This document shows positions 1 through 5,488 of a stretch of 5,497 nucleotides of DNA, in pieces. The DNA is from an uncultured Faecalibacterium sp. (lineage in GTDB: Bacteria; Bacillota; Clostridia; Oscillospirales; Ruminococcaceae), in the NCBI GenBank assembly GCA_900765105.1, contig CAAFQM010000154.1:1-5497 (forward strand), given 5' to 3'. Both the position numbers and the translations under genes were made by a program. Numbering within the stretch: the stretch's first letter is position 1; each line of letters starts with the position of its first letter. The notes below the pieces were generated by a model. That model worked only from the letters and a program-made list of their open reading frames with translations, was not told where the DNA came from and searched no databases.

Positions 1-631
1 CCTCCCGCAGGCGCTTTTCCAGCGTGTCAAAGTCGTAGACGGTGGTGTCCTTAAACATTTCCGGGTCCGGCTTGAAGGTGACGCGGGTGCCGGTGACGCC
101 CTCGGCCACCGTGCCGATGCACTTCAGCGGGCCGTCCGGGTCGCCGCGGCGGAAGGTCTGCTCGTACTCGTGTCCATCGCGGCGGACGTTGACAGTCAGC
201 CACTCGGAGCAGGCGTTGACGACCGAAGCGCCGACGCCGTGCAGGCCGCCGGCCACCTTGTAACCGGAGTTCTCGCCGCCGAACTTGCCGCCGGCGTGCA
301 GGATGGTGTAGACAACGGTGACAGCCGGCAGGCCGGTATCGGCCTGAATGTCCACGGGGATGCCGCGGCCGTTATCGGTGACCTGAATGATGTTGTCCTT
401 CAGGATCTTGACCTCGATGTGGTTGCAGTAGCCCGCCAGAGCCTCATCGATGGCGTTGTCCACGATCTCGTAGACCAGATGGTGCAGGCCCCGCTCACCG
501 GTGGAGCCGATATACATGCCGGGGCGCTTCCGGACTGCCTCCAGACCCTTCAGGACCTGGATCTCGCTGGCGTTATACTCATGGTCGGTAGCGGTCTCGG
601 CATTGGTGCTTGTGATGATTTCTTCTGCCAT
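1..631 (-). CDS. gyrB: DNA gyrase subunit B, N-terminal part (3' end outside window)
   Basis: This is the ATPase subunit of type II topoisomerase, which with GyrA introduces negative supercoils. The frame is open from ATG 629-631 to the left edge, giving 210 residues of a protein usually about 640 long. The N-terminal GHKL ATPase fold is clear. The N-box EIVDNAIDEA (residues 55-64) has the presumed catalytic Glu55 and Mg-binding Asn59. DNGRGIP (86-92) holds the adenine-contact Asp86. The ATP-lid/G2 segment lies at about 113-134 and ends in GGLHGVG, followed by ASVVNA. RKRPGMYIGST (34-44) is the usual early signature. The lid carries GGENSGYKV, slightly longer than in E. coli. The transducer domain starts near the truncation. 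A good ribosome-binding site, GGGAG (639-643), sits 7 nt before the ATG. ParE is the paralogue to consider, but the position after recF and remB favours GyrB. Confidence 0.96.
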   Translation of the reverse strand, partial: MAEEIITSTNAETATDHEYNASEIQVLKGLEAVRKRPGMYIGSTGERGLHHLVYEIVDNAIDEALAGYCNHIEVKILKDNIIQVTDNGRGIPVDIQADTGLPAVTVVYTILHAGGKFGGENSGYKVAGGLHGVGASVVNACSEWLTVNVRRDGHEYEQTFRRGDPDGPLKCIGTVAEGVTGTRVTFKPDPEMFKDTTVYDFDTLEKRLRE

Positions 632-716
632 TTCCTTTCTCCCTTTGTTCGTATTTCGTGTAAATTGGATCGATCTATCGTAAAAGCAGGGCCATTTGCT
701 CTGCCGTTTGGCATTT
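632..716 (-). other. remB-gyrB intergenic spacer with weak hairpin
   Basis: The spacer separates the remB stop from the gyrB start. On the transcribed (minus) strand it forms a 7-bp stem, GCAGAGC/GCCCTGC, with one A-C mismatch and a 5-nt loop (686-704), followed by TTTT. It could be a weak or leaky terminator, but the stem is imperfect and the T tract short. A GATCGATC palindrome lies at 668-675. I found no convincing -10/-35 pair for a separate gyrB promoter, so read-through from upstream is plausible. The gyrB ribosome-binding site occupies 639-643. Confidence 0.35.
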
Positions 717-974
717 TTATTCGATCATCTTTTCCGCTCTGCGCCGCATGGCGGCAGGGGACAGCTCGGACAGATAGACCGTATCCACCACAGCCCCGTC
801 TGCCAGAACGTAGCACTGGGGCAGCTCGTCGGACAGGCTGACCACAGCCCCGTTCTTCTGGGCGTAGTTCAGGAATTCCCGGCCCCGGGGCGAGTTAGTG
901 GTGGTTTCCAGATTGAAGATGCCGATGATATCGCGGTCGTTGAGGACATAGTCACGGCCCAGATGAATATACAT
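717..974 (-). CDS. remB: RemB-like DUF370 regulatory protein
   Basis: The product is 85 residues, close to the 81 of Bacillus subtilis RemB (YaaB), which sits at the same place between recF and gyrB. The N-terminus MYIHLGRDYVLNDRDIIGIF follows the family pattern (MYIHLG, then RDI.GIF). The C-terminal part VYLSELSPAAMRRRAEKM matches the family's YYSPLSSSTLKKRA-like end. DUF370 proteins such as RemA are small oligomeric DNA-binding regulators, and RemA activates biofilm-matrix genes in Bacillus. The role in a gut anaerobe is unknown, so matrix regulation here is only inference from the family. The start is ATG 972-974, with GGAG (985-988) 10 nt upstream. There is no signal peptide or membrane segment. 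A motif-rich spacer lies just upstream. Confidence 0.9.
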   Translation of the reverse strand: MYIHLGRDYVLNDRDIIGIFNLETTTNSPRGREFLNYAQKNGAVVSLSDELPQCYVLADGAVVDTVYLSELSPAAMRRRAEKMIE

Positions 975-1061
975 AAAGTATTTTCTCCATTTCAGCCTTT
1001 CTGCATAATGCAGAATTTATGCACCCTGCAAAGATGGACTTTTGCATCATTTCTGCATATA
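975..1061 (-). repeat. recF-remB spacer with palindrome and six TGCA motifs
   Basis: This 87-bp spacer leads into remB. It contains a perfect inverted repeat at 999-1015 (TTCTGCAT, one central base, ATGCAGAA). A 10-base direct repeat, TTTCTGCATA, occurs at 998-1007 and 1050-1059. TGCA occurs six times, starting at 1002, 1009, 1020, 1027, 1043 and 1054; several intervals are 11 or 18 bp. No T tract follows the palindrome toward remB, so it does not look like a terminator. It looks more like an operator for a dimeric or oligomeric regulator, possibly RemB itself, but that is inference. I found no strong promoter. Confidence 0.5.
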
Positions 1062-2183
1062 TCATGCCCGGCTCAGCACACCGCCGCTCATGCGGTATAC
1101 TTCGCCGTCCGTCTTTAAAAAGGCGGTATCATCGCAGCTGGTGACGAAGGTCTGCTTCTCCTTCATGCGGGTCAGCAGATACTGCTTGCGTCCCTCGTCC
1201 AGCTCGCTGAGCACATCATCCAGCAGCAGCACCGGGTGCTCGCCCGTGATGCGGGCAGCTGCGGCGGCTTCGGCCATTTTCAGGCTCAGCACAACGCTGC
1301 GCTGCTGTCCCTGACTGGCAAACACCTTGGCAGGCTGATCGTCCAGCAGCAATTCCAGATCCTCGCGGTGGATGCCGCACAGGCTCTGCCCTGCGCGCAG
1401 TTCCTCGTCCCGGCGCTGCCGCAGCAGGTCGGCAAGGCCGCCCGGCTCAAACTGCGCCGCATAGCGGATGGACATGCGTTCCGCCCCATGGGAAAGCTCG
1501 GCATAGTTGGCGCAGGCCAGCGGTGCCAGCAGAGCAAGATAGTCCCGCCGTCGCTTCTGGATGGCCTCGCCCTGCGCGGCAAGCTCCACATTCAGCACAT
1601 CCAGCATCGCACATTTTTCGGCCCACGGACGTTCGGTTCCGTTTGCGGAATGCCGTAACAGCGCATTTTTCTGTTGCAGTGCCCGCACATAGCGGCGGTA
1701 AGTGGTCAGATACCCGGGGTACAGCTGACACAGCGCTGCATCCAGAAATTTGCGCCGTCCTTCCGGCGCACCCTTGACAAGGCTCAGATGCCCGGGGTCG
1801 AATACCACAGCCGGAAAACTGCCTGCAAGGCCAGCCGCCCGTTTGGGCGGAGCGCCATTCACCGCAGCATACCGCCCGGGGCGCTGGGCGTCCGGGGTGC
1901 CCACCGTGATGCGTACACGGGCCGGGTCGTCCGGTTCCTGATCTTCCTGCCGGGTGCGCTGCGTGACAGCGTCCAGCACCGCGAATGTTTCTCCGCGGCG
2001 CACAAGCTCGGCATCCTTTCCGCCCCGGAAGCTCTTGCCGCCGGTCAGCAGCCAGATGGCTTCCAGTAGATTTGTTTTGCCCTGGCCGTTGTTGCCGCAG
2101 ATGACCGTCAGCTCCCGGCCTGGTTCCAGCCGGGCAGACGCAATATTGCGGTAATTCGTAACTTCCAGTGAGAGCAGACGCAT
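1062..2183 (-). CDS. recF: DNA replication/repair protein RecF
   Basis: RecF is an SMC-like ATPase that, with RecO and RecR, helps load RecA at single-strand gaps. The product is 373 residues, normal for the family. The N-terminus MRLLSLEVTNYRNI is the usual start. Walker A is GNNGQGKT (30-37). The ABC signature region is VFASQGQQRS (287-296). Walker B is VLLLDD (318-323), followed by the D-loop SELD (326-329). FDPGHLSLVKGAPEGRRKFLD (about 128-148) is a typical RecF segment. A polar, acidic stretch at about 75-88 (RTRQEDQEPDD) is probably a surface loop. The ATG (2181-2183) overlaps the yaaA stop by one base (TAATG). A CAGGG ribosome-binding site (2190-2194) lies inside the end of yaaA, so translation is probably coupled. 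Both ATPase motifs are intact. Confidence 0.97.
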   Translation of the reverse strand: MRLLSLEVTNYRNIASARLEPGRELTVICGNNGQGKTNLLEAIWLLTGGKSFRGGKDAELVRRGETFAVLDAVTQRTRQEDQEPDDPARVRITVGTPDAQRPGRYAAVNGAPPKRAAGLAGSFPAVVFDPGHLSLVKGAPEGRRKFLDAALCQLYPGYLTTYRRYVRALQQKNALLRHSANGTERPWAEKCAMLDVLNVELAAQGEAIQKRRRDYLALLAPLACANYAELSHGAERMSIRYAAQFEPGGLADLLRQRRDEELRAGQSLCGIHREDLELLLDDQPAKVFASQGQQRSVVLSLKMAEAAAAARITGEHPVLLLDDVLSELDEGRKQYLLTRMKEKQTFVTSCDDTAFLKTDGEVYRMSGGVLSRA

Positions 2184-2398
2184 TACTGACCCTGCCCGAT
2201 TTCCACGGTCTGGCCGTCCAGCTCAACCGTATCGCCGGGGCGGCATTTCTTGCCGCGCATGGTGCATACCTCGCCGTTCACCTTCACAGCACCGCCCTGC
2301 ACCAGCTCCTTGGCTTCGCCGCCGGTCTCACACAGGCCTGCATATTTCAGCAGGGCATCCAGCTTGATAAACTCGGTATGAATAAGAATCTTCTGCAT
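2183..2398 (-). CDS. yaaA: S4-domain RNA-binding protein YaaA (RlbA-like)
   Basis: The product is 71 residues, the same length as Bacillus subtilis YaaA (RlbA), which lies in the same position between dnaN and recF. Nearly the whole protein is one S4 RNA-binding domain. IKLDALLKYAG (11-21) is the first helix, GGEAKELVQGGAVKVNGE (26-43) is the core with the conserved GG.AK and V.VNGE, and RGKKCRPGDTVEL (48-60) is the basic strand ending in the GD.VE motif. Family members bind structured RNA, and the Bacillus protein is linked to ribosome assembly. The start is ATG 2396-2398, with GAGGG (2406-2410) 7 nt upstream, immediately after the dnaN stop. The gap to dnaN is 12 nt, and the stop shares a base with the recF start. 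It is surely part of the same transcript. Confidence 0.93.
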   Translation of the reverse strand: MQKILIHTEFIKLDALLKYAGLCETGGEAKELVQGGAVKVNGEVCTMRGKKCRPGDTVELDGQTVEIGQGQ

Positions 2399-2410
2399 AA
2401 ATTTTCCCTC

Positions 2411-3517
2411 TTAATCGTTCTTGAACCGTACCGGCAGCACCAGATACAGGAAATCATTGCCTTCAGCCGGCAGTACCTTGACCGGGCTCAGGGGGCCGCT
2501 GACCTCCATGCGGACTTTCTCGGTGCGGGCGTTGCGCAGGGCATCCAGCAGATAGCGGTTGTTGAAACCGATCTCTACCTCGTCGCCATCGCAGTCGGCG
2601 TTGAATTCGTCCACCACGCGGCCGAGGTTTGTCTGGCAGCGGACAATAACTTTACCCTCTGTAAAGGAAATGCGGAGGGGATTTTTTAAACGTTCTGTAA
2701 TAATCAGCGAAGCACGCTCGATGGTCTCGATGAACTCCTTGGTGTCGATGGTCACCCGGGTACGGCTGCCGTCCGGGATGACGTTGCGGTAGTTCAGGAA
2801 TTCGCCCTCGATCAGGCGGCTCATGATGGTGTAGCCGGCCGTCATGAACACGACATAGCGGCGGTTTGCACTGATATGCACCGGCTCTTCGTCATCGTTG
2901 GGCAGCAGGTGGGAAACTTCGGTCATTGTTTTGCTGGGCACGATGATGCGGATATCCTTTACCGCTTCCACCGGGCGTTCCACGATGGCCAGACGGTAGC
3001 CATCCAGTGCAACGACGGTCAGCTTGTCGGGCTGGATCTCGAACAGCTCACCGGTATGGGCAGGTTTTTTCTCGTCCTGACTGACGGCATACAACGTGCG
3101 TTCGATCATATCTTTCAACATGCCGGTCTTGATGGTCAGGGTCTCTTCGGCACCGGTGTTGGGCAGTTCGGGGAAATCGTTGGCCGGCATGGACTGGATC
3201 TCGAACTGTGCCACACCGCTCTGGATGGTGGTCTTGCCGTTTTCGGCAGAGGTGATGGTGATCTGGCCTGCGGGCATCCGGCTGATCATGCTGCTGAGCA
3301 GCTTTGCATTCAGCACGATCTCGCCGGCTTCCTTGACGTTGGCCTCAATGGTGGTCACGATGCCCATTTCCAGGTCGTAGCCGGTCAAGGTCAGCTGGAA
3401 ACCTTCGGCTTTCAGCAAAATACCTTCCAGCACGGGGATGGCAGAACGCATGGTGACTGCTTTGGACACACCATCGATGGCTGCACTCAGCAGGACTTTA
3501 TCGCATACGATGTTCAA
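2411..3517 (-). CDS. dnaN: DNA polymerase III subunit beta (sliding clamp)
   Basis: DnaN forms the ring-shaped homodimer that tethers DNA polymerase III to DNA and docks other repair and replication proteins. The length of 368 residues is typical. It has three clamp domains of about 120 residues each, with boundaries near 120 and 245. The hydrophobic partner-binding pocket is recognisable: LDGYRLA (171-177, with Tyr in place of the E. coli His), the interdomain segment RLIEGEFLNYRNVIP (234-248) and the C-terminal LVLPVR (359-364). The tail FKND extends a few residues beyond the usual end. The start is TTG (3515-3517): AAAGGAG (3528-3534) lies 10 nt upstream, no ATG or GTG fits, and the N-terminus MNIVCDKVLLSAAIDGVSKA aligns in length with other clamps. 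The origin region lies directly upstream. I found no clear private promoter. Confidence 0.97.
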   Translation of the reverse strand: MNIVCDKVLLSAAIDGVSKAVTMRSAIPVLEGILLKAEGFQLTLTGYDLEMGIVTTIEANVKEAGEIVLNAKLLSSMISRMPAGQITITSAENGKTTIQSGVAQFEIQSMPANDFPELPNTGAEETLTIKTGMLKDMIERTLYAVSQDEKKPAHTGELFEIQPDKLTVVALDGYRLAIVERPVEAVKDIRIIVPSKTMTEVSHLLPNDDEEPVHISANRRYVVFMTAGYTIMSRLIEGEFLNYRNVIPDGSRTRVTIDTKEFIETIERASLIITERLKNPLRISFTEGKVIVRCQTNLGRVVDEFNADCDGDEVEIGFNNRYLLDALRNARTEKVRMEVSGPLSPVKVLPAEGNDFLYLVLPVRFKND

Positions 3518-3540
3518 ACTGAATTCGCTCCTTTGTTTTC

Positions 3541-3586
3541 CCCGGTCTTGCGGTTGTTTGGGAACAGGGATTGCTCTCTGACCGGG
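3541..3586. other. Inverted repeat in the dnaN leader
   Basis: CCCGGTC (3541-3547) and GACCGGG (3580-3586) are exact inverted repeats of 7 bases separated by 32 nt. A small nested stem, TGTT/AACA with a 4-nt loop, lies at 3555-3566. In the minus-strand RNA this would fold just upstream of the dnaN ribosome-binding site, without covering it. No T tract follows in the dnaN direction, so it is not a terminator for dnaA. It could be a leader structure or simply chance; the arms are short. Confidence 0.3.
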
Positions 3587-3587
3587 C

Positions 3588-3644
3588 TTTCTTTATTGAA
3601 TTTGTTGTAGACTTAGTAGTAGGGGGTGGGGAACTTGTGGAAAA
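3588..3644 (-). other. Candidate basal unwinding element: DnaA box, GC cluster, DnaA-trios, AT-rich tract
   Basis: Read on the minus strand from the dnaA side, the order is a near-consensus DnaA box TTTTCCACA (3636-3644), a GC cluster CCCCACCCCC (3622-3631), TACTACTA and a further CTA (complements of TAG at 3614-3622 and 3608-3610), then an AT-rich stretch (3588-3607). In Bacillus subtilis the origin opens through the same module: boxes, GC cluster, then 3'-GAT-5' DnaA-trios that guide DnaA onto one strand. The order and direction, opening toward dnaN, fit exactly. There are three contiguous trios, then one non-matching triplet, then a fourth. Confidence 0.72.
3636..3644 (-). promoter_or_regulatory. 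DnaA box, best match in the window
   Basis: TTTTCCACA on the minus strand differs from TTATCCACA at one position. It sits directly next to the GC cluster and trios, where a box anchoring DnaA is expected. It is the core of a 13-base sequence repeated inverted upstream of dnaA. Confidence 0.7.
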
Positions 3645-3681
3645 CTCGGAAAAGTCCTGACAGGAAGCGACCGAATCGGTT

Positions 3682-3697
3682 TCCACCGCATTGTGGA
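3682..3697. repeat. Inverted pair of DnaA-box cores (first)
   Basis: TCCAC (3682-3686) and GTGGA (3693-3697) form an inverted repeat with a 6-base spacer. The right arm belongs to TGTGGATGC, a 7-of-9 match to the inverted DnaA box. The arrangement would place two DnaA protomers head to head. The short perfect palindrome CCGAATCGG lies just left at 3671-3679. Confidence 0.4.
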
Positions 3698-3740
3698 TGC
3701 AGTGTGAAAGGATTGTTGAATCGTGGGAGGAACTTTTTCT

Positions 3741-3759
3741 TTCCACGGGCGATGTGGAA
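3741..3759. repeat. Inverted pair of DnaA-box cores (second)
   Basis: TTCCAC (3741-3746) and GTGGAA (3754-3759) are exact inverted repeats with a 7-base spacer, similar in layout to the pair about 60 bp away. The right arm is part of TGTGGAATA, a 7-of-9 DnaA-box match. Confidence 0.45.
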
Positions 3760-3772
3760 TACGGAAGTTGAA

Positions 3773-3802
3773 TGTTGAAAACTCAGTGGAAAGTGTGGAA
3801 AG
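3773..3802 (-). promoter_or_regulatory. Cluster of three DnaA-box-like sites in the same direction
   Basis: TGTTGAAAA (3773-3781), AGTGGAAAG (3785-3793) and TGTGGAAAG (3794-3802) lie in one direction, the last two directly abutting with a 9-base period. Each resembles the complement of TTWTCCACA. Closely spaced same-direction weak boxes are typical sites for cooperative assembly of ATP-DnaA. A divergent site, TTTACCACA, lies at 3812-3820. Confidence 0.55.
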
Positions 3803-3833
3803 GTACCCGTTTTTACCACAAGATATGGGTGCG

Positions 3834-3881
3834 TTTTCCCCATTTTATCCCGGAATTTCCCCATATTTTGGGGTCACACCC
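3834..3881. repeat. TTTCCCCA repeats and overlapping small hairpins after dnaA
   Basis: TTTTCCCCA (3834-3842) and TTTCCCCA (3856-3863) are near-direct repeats, each followed by an AT-rich run. CCCCA/TGGGG (3859-3873, loop TATTT) and GGGT/ACCC (3871-3881, loop CAC) can form small hairpins that exclude each other. On the minus strand no T tract follows, so this is not a normal terminator for dnaA, and dnaA transcripts may read on into the origin and dnaN. TTTTCCCCA differs by one base from TTTTCCACA, so it may be a weak DnaA site. Confidence 0.35.
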
Positions 3882-3917
3882 TGAAATGAGTATGACTTTT
3901 GCCCGGTTTTCCCCGGT

Positions 3918-5240
3918 TTATGCCTTCACGTTTTTGATGATATCGCTGACCGTTTCCCGCAGGTGCTGATCGTTCTTCATGTCCCGCTCCATGGTTTTGA
4001 GGGAGTAGACGATGGTGGAATGATCGCGGCCGGAGAATTCGCGGCCGATTTCTTCCATGCTCATGCCGGTGACCTCCCGCAGGATGTAGATGGCCACGCG
4101 GCGGGCGGAGGCAACGTTGGCGTTGCGCTTGGTGCCGCGGATGTCGGCAGGGGAGACGTTGAAGGTGCGGGACACCTCGCCGATGATCTTCTCAATGGTC
4201 ACGGGCACCGGTTGGGTCTCGTTGAGGATATCCTTGATGGCGTTCTGCGCCACGCTGATGACAGGCTGGATGCCCTCCAGCATGTAGTAGGCGTTCAGTT
4301 TTTTCACAGCGCCTTCCAGCTGGCGGATGTTATTCTTCAGGTGGTTGGCAATAAATTCAGCCACGTCCTCGGGCAAATCAAGGTGCAGCAGTTCGGCCTT
4401 GCGCTTGACGATGGCCACGCGGGTCTCAAAATCCGGCGGCTGCACGTCGGCGGTCAGGCCCCACTCAAAGCGGGTGCGCAGGCGCTCTTCCAGACTCTTG
4501 ATCTCCTTGGCCGGGCGGTCGGAGGCGATGACGATCTGTTTGTGGGCGTCATGCAGGGAGTTGAAGGTGTGGAAGAACTCTTCCTGCGTGGACTCCTTGC
4601 CGGCGATGAACTGGATGTCGTCCACCAGCAAAAGGTCCGCCACGCGGTACTTCATGCGGAAATCCTCGGTGCTGCCGGCGCGGATGGCTGCGATCAGCTC
4701 ATTGGTGAACTGCTCACAGGTGACATACATGATGACGAAGTCGGGGTGGGTGCGCTTGATCTCGGTCTGGATGGCCGTCAGCAGATGGGTCTTGCCAAGG
4801 CCGGAACCGCCATAGATGAACAGCGGGTTGTATGCGCCGGAAGGGTTGGCCGCCACCGCCTGCGCAGCAGCAAACGCAAACTGGTTGGACGGGCCTTTGA
4901 TGAAGTTCTCAAAGGTGAACTCATAGTTGCCCTGCGGGGAGGCAGGGTTCTCTTCGTACTTGCGGGCAAGCTCCACTTCGTGGGGCGGGGTGCTGGGCAC
5001 GACCAGCGTGATGTCCACGTCAAAGCCCAGCACGGTCTTGAAAGCCTCCTTGAGCAGGCCGAGATACCGGTCGGTGACGATCTTGCAGATGAAATCGTTG
5101 CGCACCGACAGGGTGATATGGCTGGAGTCCTCGAAGCTGATGGGCTCCAGCCCGTCGATATAGAGATTATAGGTCGGCTCGGCCATCTGCGTTTTGCAGT
5201 ACGCCTGAGCGGCCTCTAAAACGTCCTTGAAAGAATCCAT
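3918..5240 (-). CDS. dnaA: Chromosomal replication initiator protein DnaA
   Basis: DnaA is the AAA+ ATPase that binds oriC and melts it to start replication. The length of 440 residues is normal for Firmicutes. Domain I is about 1-80, with a short linker (domain II, about 81-105). The AAA+ core starts at YEFTFENFIKGPSNQFA (106-122). Walker A is GGSGLGKT (144-151), Walker B LLLVDD (203-208), sensor 1 IVIASDRP (236-243), the box VII arginines are Arg253 and Arg257 in ERLRTRF, and sensor 2 is Arg306 in NIRQLEGA. Domain IV carries the basic KRNANVASARR (371-381) and the helix-turn-helix signature SGRDHSTI (403-410), which reads the DnaA box. The start is ATG 5238-5240, with GGAG (5251-5254) 10 nt upstream; it matches the family N-terminus. 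All key residues are present. The gene is flanked by origin DNA on both sides. Confidence 0.98.
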   Translation of the reverse strand: MDSFKDVLEAAQAYCKTQMAEPTYNLYIDGLEPISFEDSSHITLSVRNDFICKIVTDRYLGLLKEAFKTVLGFDVDITLVVPSTPPHEVELARKYEENPASPQGNYEFTFENFIKGPSNQFAFAAAQAVAANPSGAYNPLFIYGGSGLGKTHLLTAIQTEIKRTHPDFVIMYVTCEQFTNELIAAIRAGSTEDFRMKYRVADLLLVDDIQFIAGKESTQEEFFHTFNSLHDAHKQIVIASDRPAKEIKSLEERLRTRFEWGLTADVQPPDFETRVAIVKRKAELLHLDLPEDVAEFIANHLKNNIRQLEGAVKKLNAYYMLEGIQPVISVAQNAIKDILNETQPVPVTIEKIIGEVSRTFNVSPADIRGTKRNANVASARRVAIYILREVTGMSMEEIGREFSGRDHSTIVYSLKTMERDMKNDQHLRETVSDIIKNVKA

Positions 5241-5289
5241 AAAACATCCACTCCGTTAAAGTTTTCAACAATGCTGCTGATACGAAGCT

Positions 5290-5318
5290 AGTATACCACA
5301 AAAACCTCTGTGAGTCCA
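5290..5318 (-). promoter_or_regulatory. dnaA promoter (sigma-A type)
   Basis: On the minus strand the -35 is TGGACT (5313-5318, 4 of 6 to TTGACA), followed by a 17-bp spacer and -10 TATACT (5290-5295, 5 of 6). A TG one base before the -10 makes it an extended -10. Transcription should start near 5283, giving a leader of about 43 nt. A DnaA-box-like TATACCACA (5292-5300) overlaps the -10, which would allow repression by DnaA itself. Confidence 0.72.
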
Positions 5319-5355
5319 TATTTCTATAATGTAATTTATAATACATAAGAAAAGA
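5319..5355. promoter_or_regulatory. AT-rich tract directly upstream of the dnaA -35
   Basis: This run is almost entirely A and T in an otherwise G+C-rich window. It abuts the dnaA -35, so an UP-element role is likely; a second easily melted region is the alternative. It contains TATAAT twice on the plus strand (5325-5330 and 5337-5342) and an ATGTA/TACAT inverted pair (5329-5346), but no matching -35 was found for a rightward promoter there. Confidence 0.4.
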
Positions 5356-5488
5356 CCTGCCTTCGTCGGTTGTAGACGGCACTGCCCGGAGCCACAATAT
5401 CTTGTGCTCACCGAGTTTTCCACGGCAGAACCGTGTAAAAGTTGAAAATCTTTTCACAAAAAAGTTTGCAGGAAAGCGAAAAAAATGC

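Larger units (their letters stand above)
3518..3917. other. oriC: Putative oriC, dnaA-dnaN half
   Basis: This 400-bp gap has no credible gene. It contains many degenerate DnaA-box-like sites: TGTGGAAAA at 3636, TGTGGATGC at 3692, TGTGGAATA at 3753, TGTTGAAAA at 3773, AGTGGAAAG at 3785, TGTGGAAAG at 3794 and, in the other direction, TTTACCACA at 3812. It also holds an unwinding element (3588-3644), inverted pairs of box cores and TTTCCCC repeats. A 12-base repeat, GTTTTCCCCGGT, lies at each end (3535-3546 and 3906-3917). The place between dnaA and dnaN is where the unwinding part of oriC sits in Bacillus and many other Firmicutes. No exact TTATCCACA was found. The part nearest dnaN also carries the clamp's ribosome-binding site and a hairpin. 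Confidence 0.8.

Noticed and set aside
170..841. Plus-strand open frame of 223 codons across gyrB and remB
   Set aside because: It is antisense to two well-supported genes and crosses their spacer.
1447..2226. Minus-strand open frame of 259 codons overlapping recF
   Set aside because: It lies in a different frame of recF; the Walker and signature motifs belong to the recF frame.
3541..3598. CCCGGTC/GACCGGG followed by a T-rich run on the plus strand, as a terminator
   Set aside because: The loop is 32 nt, the T run is interrupted, and no plus-strand gene ends here.
2876..3610. Plus-strand open frame of 244 codons opposite dnaN, ending in the origin region
   Set aside because: It is antisense to a complete dnaN, with shadow-like composition and no family motif.
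3613..3864. Minus-strand frames of about 80 codons inside the origin gap (also 3498-3746)
   Set aside because: They cover the box clusters and GC cluster, lack a convincing ribosome-binding site and resemble no protein family I know.
3963..5219. Long plus-strand open frame (418 codons) opposite dnaA
   Set aside because: It is the antisense shadow of a G+C-rich gene; the composition is repetitive (G, H, D, V, L rich) and DnaA on the other strand is unmistakable.
5325..5342. Two TATAAT hexamers on the plus strand as rightward promoters
   Set aside because: No acceptable -35 lies 16-18 bp upstream; they are better explained as part of the AT-rich tract.
5167..5457. Minus-strand open frame of 96 codons running from the dnaA upstream region into dnaA
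   Set aside because: It overlaps the start of dnaA in another frame, spans the promoter and AT-rich tract, and shows no recognisable domain.
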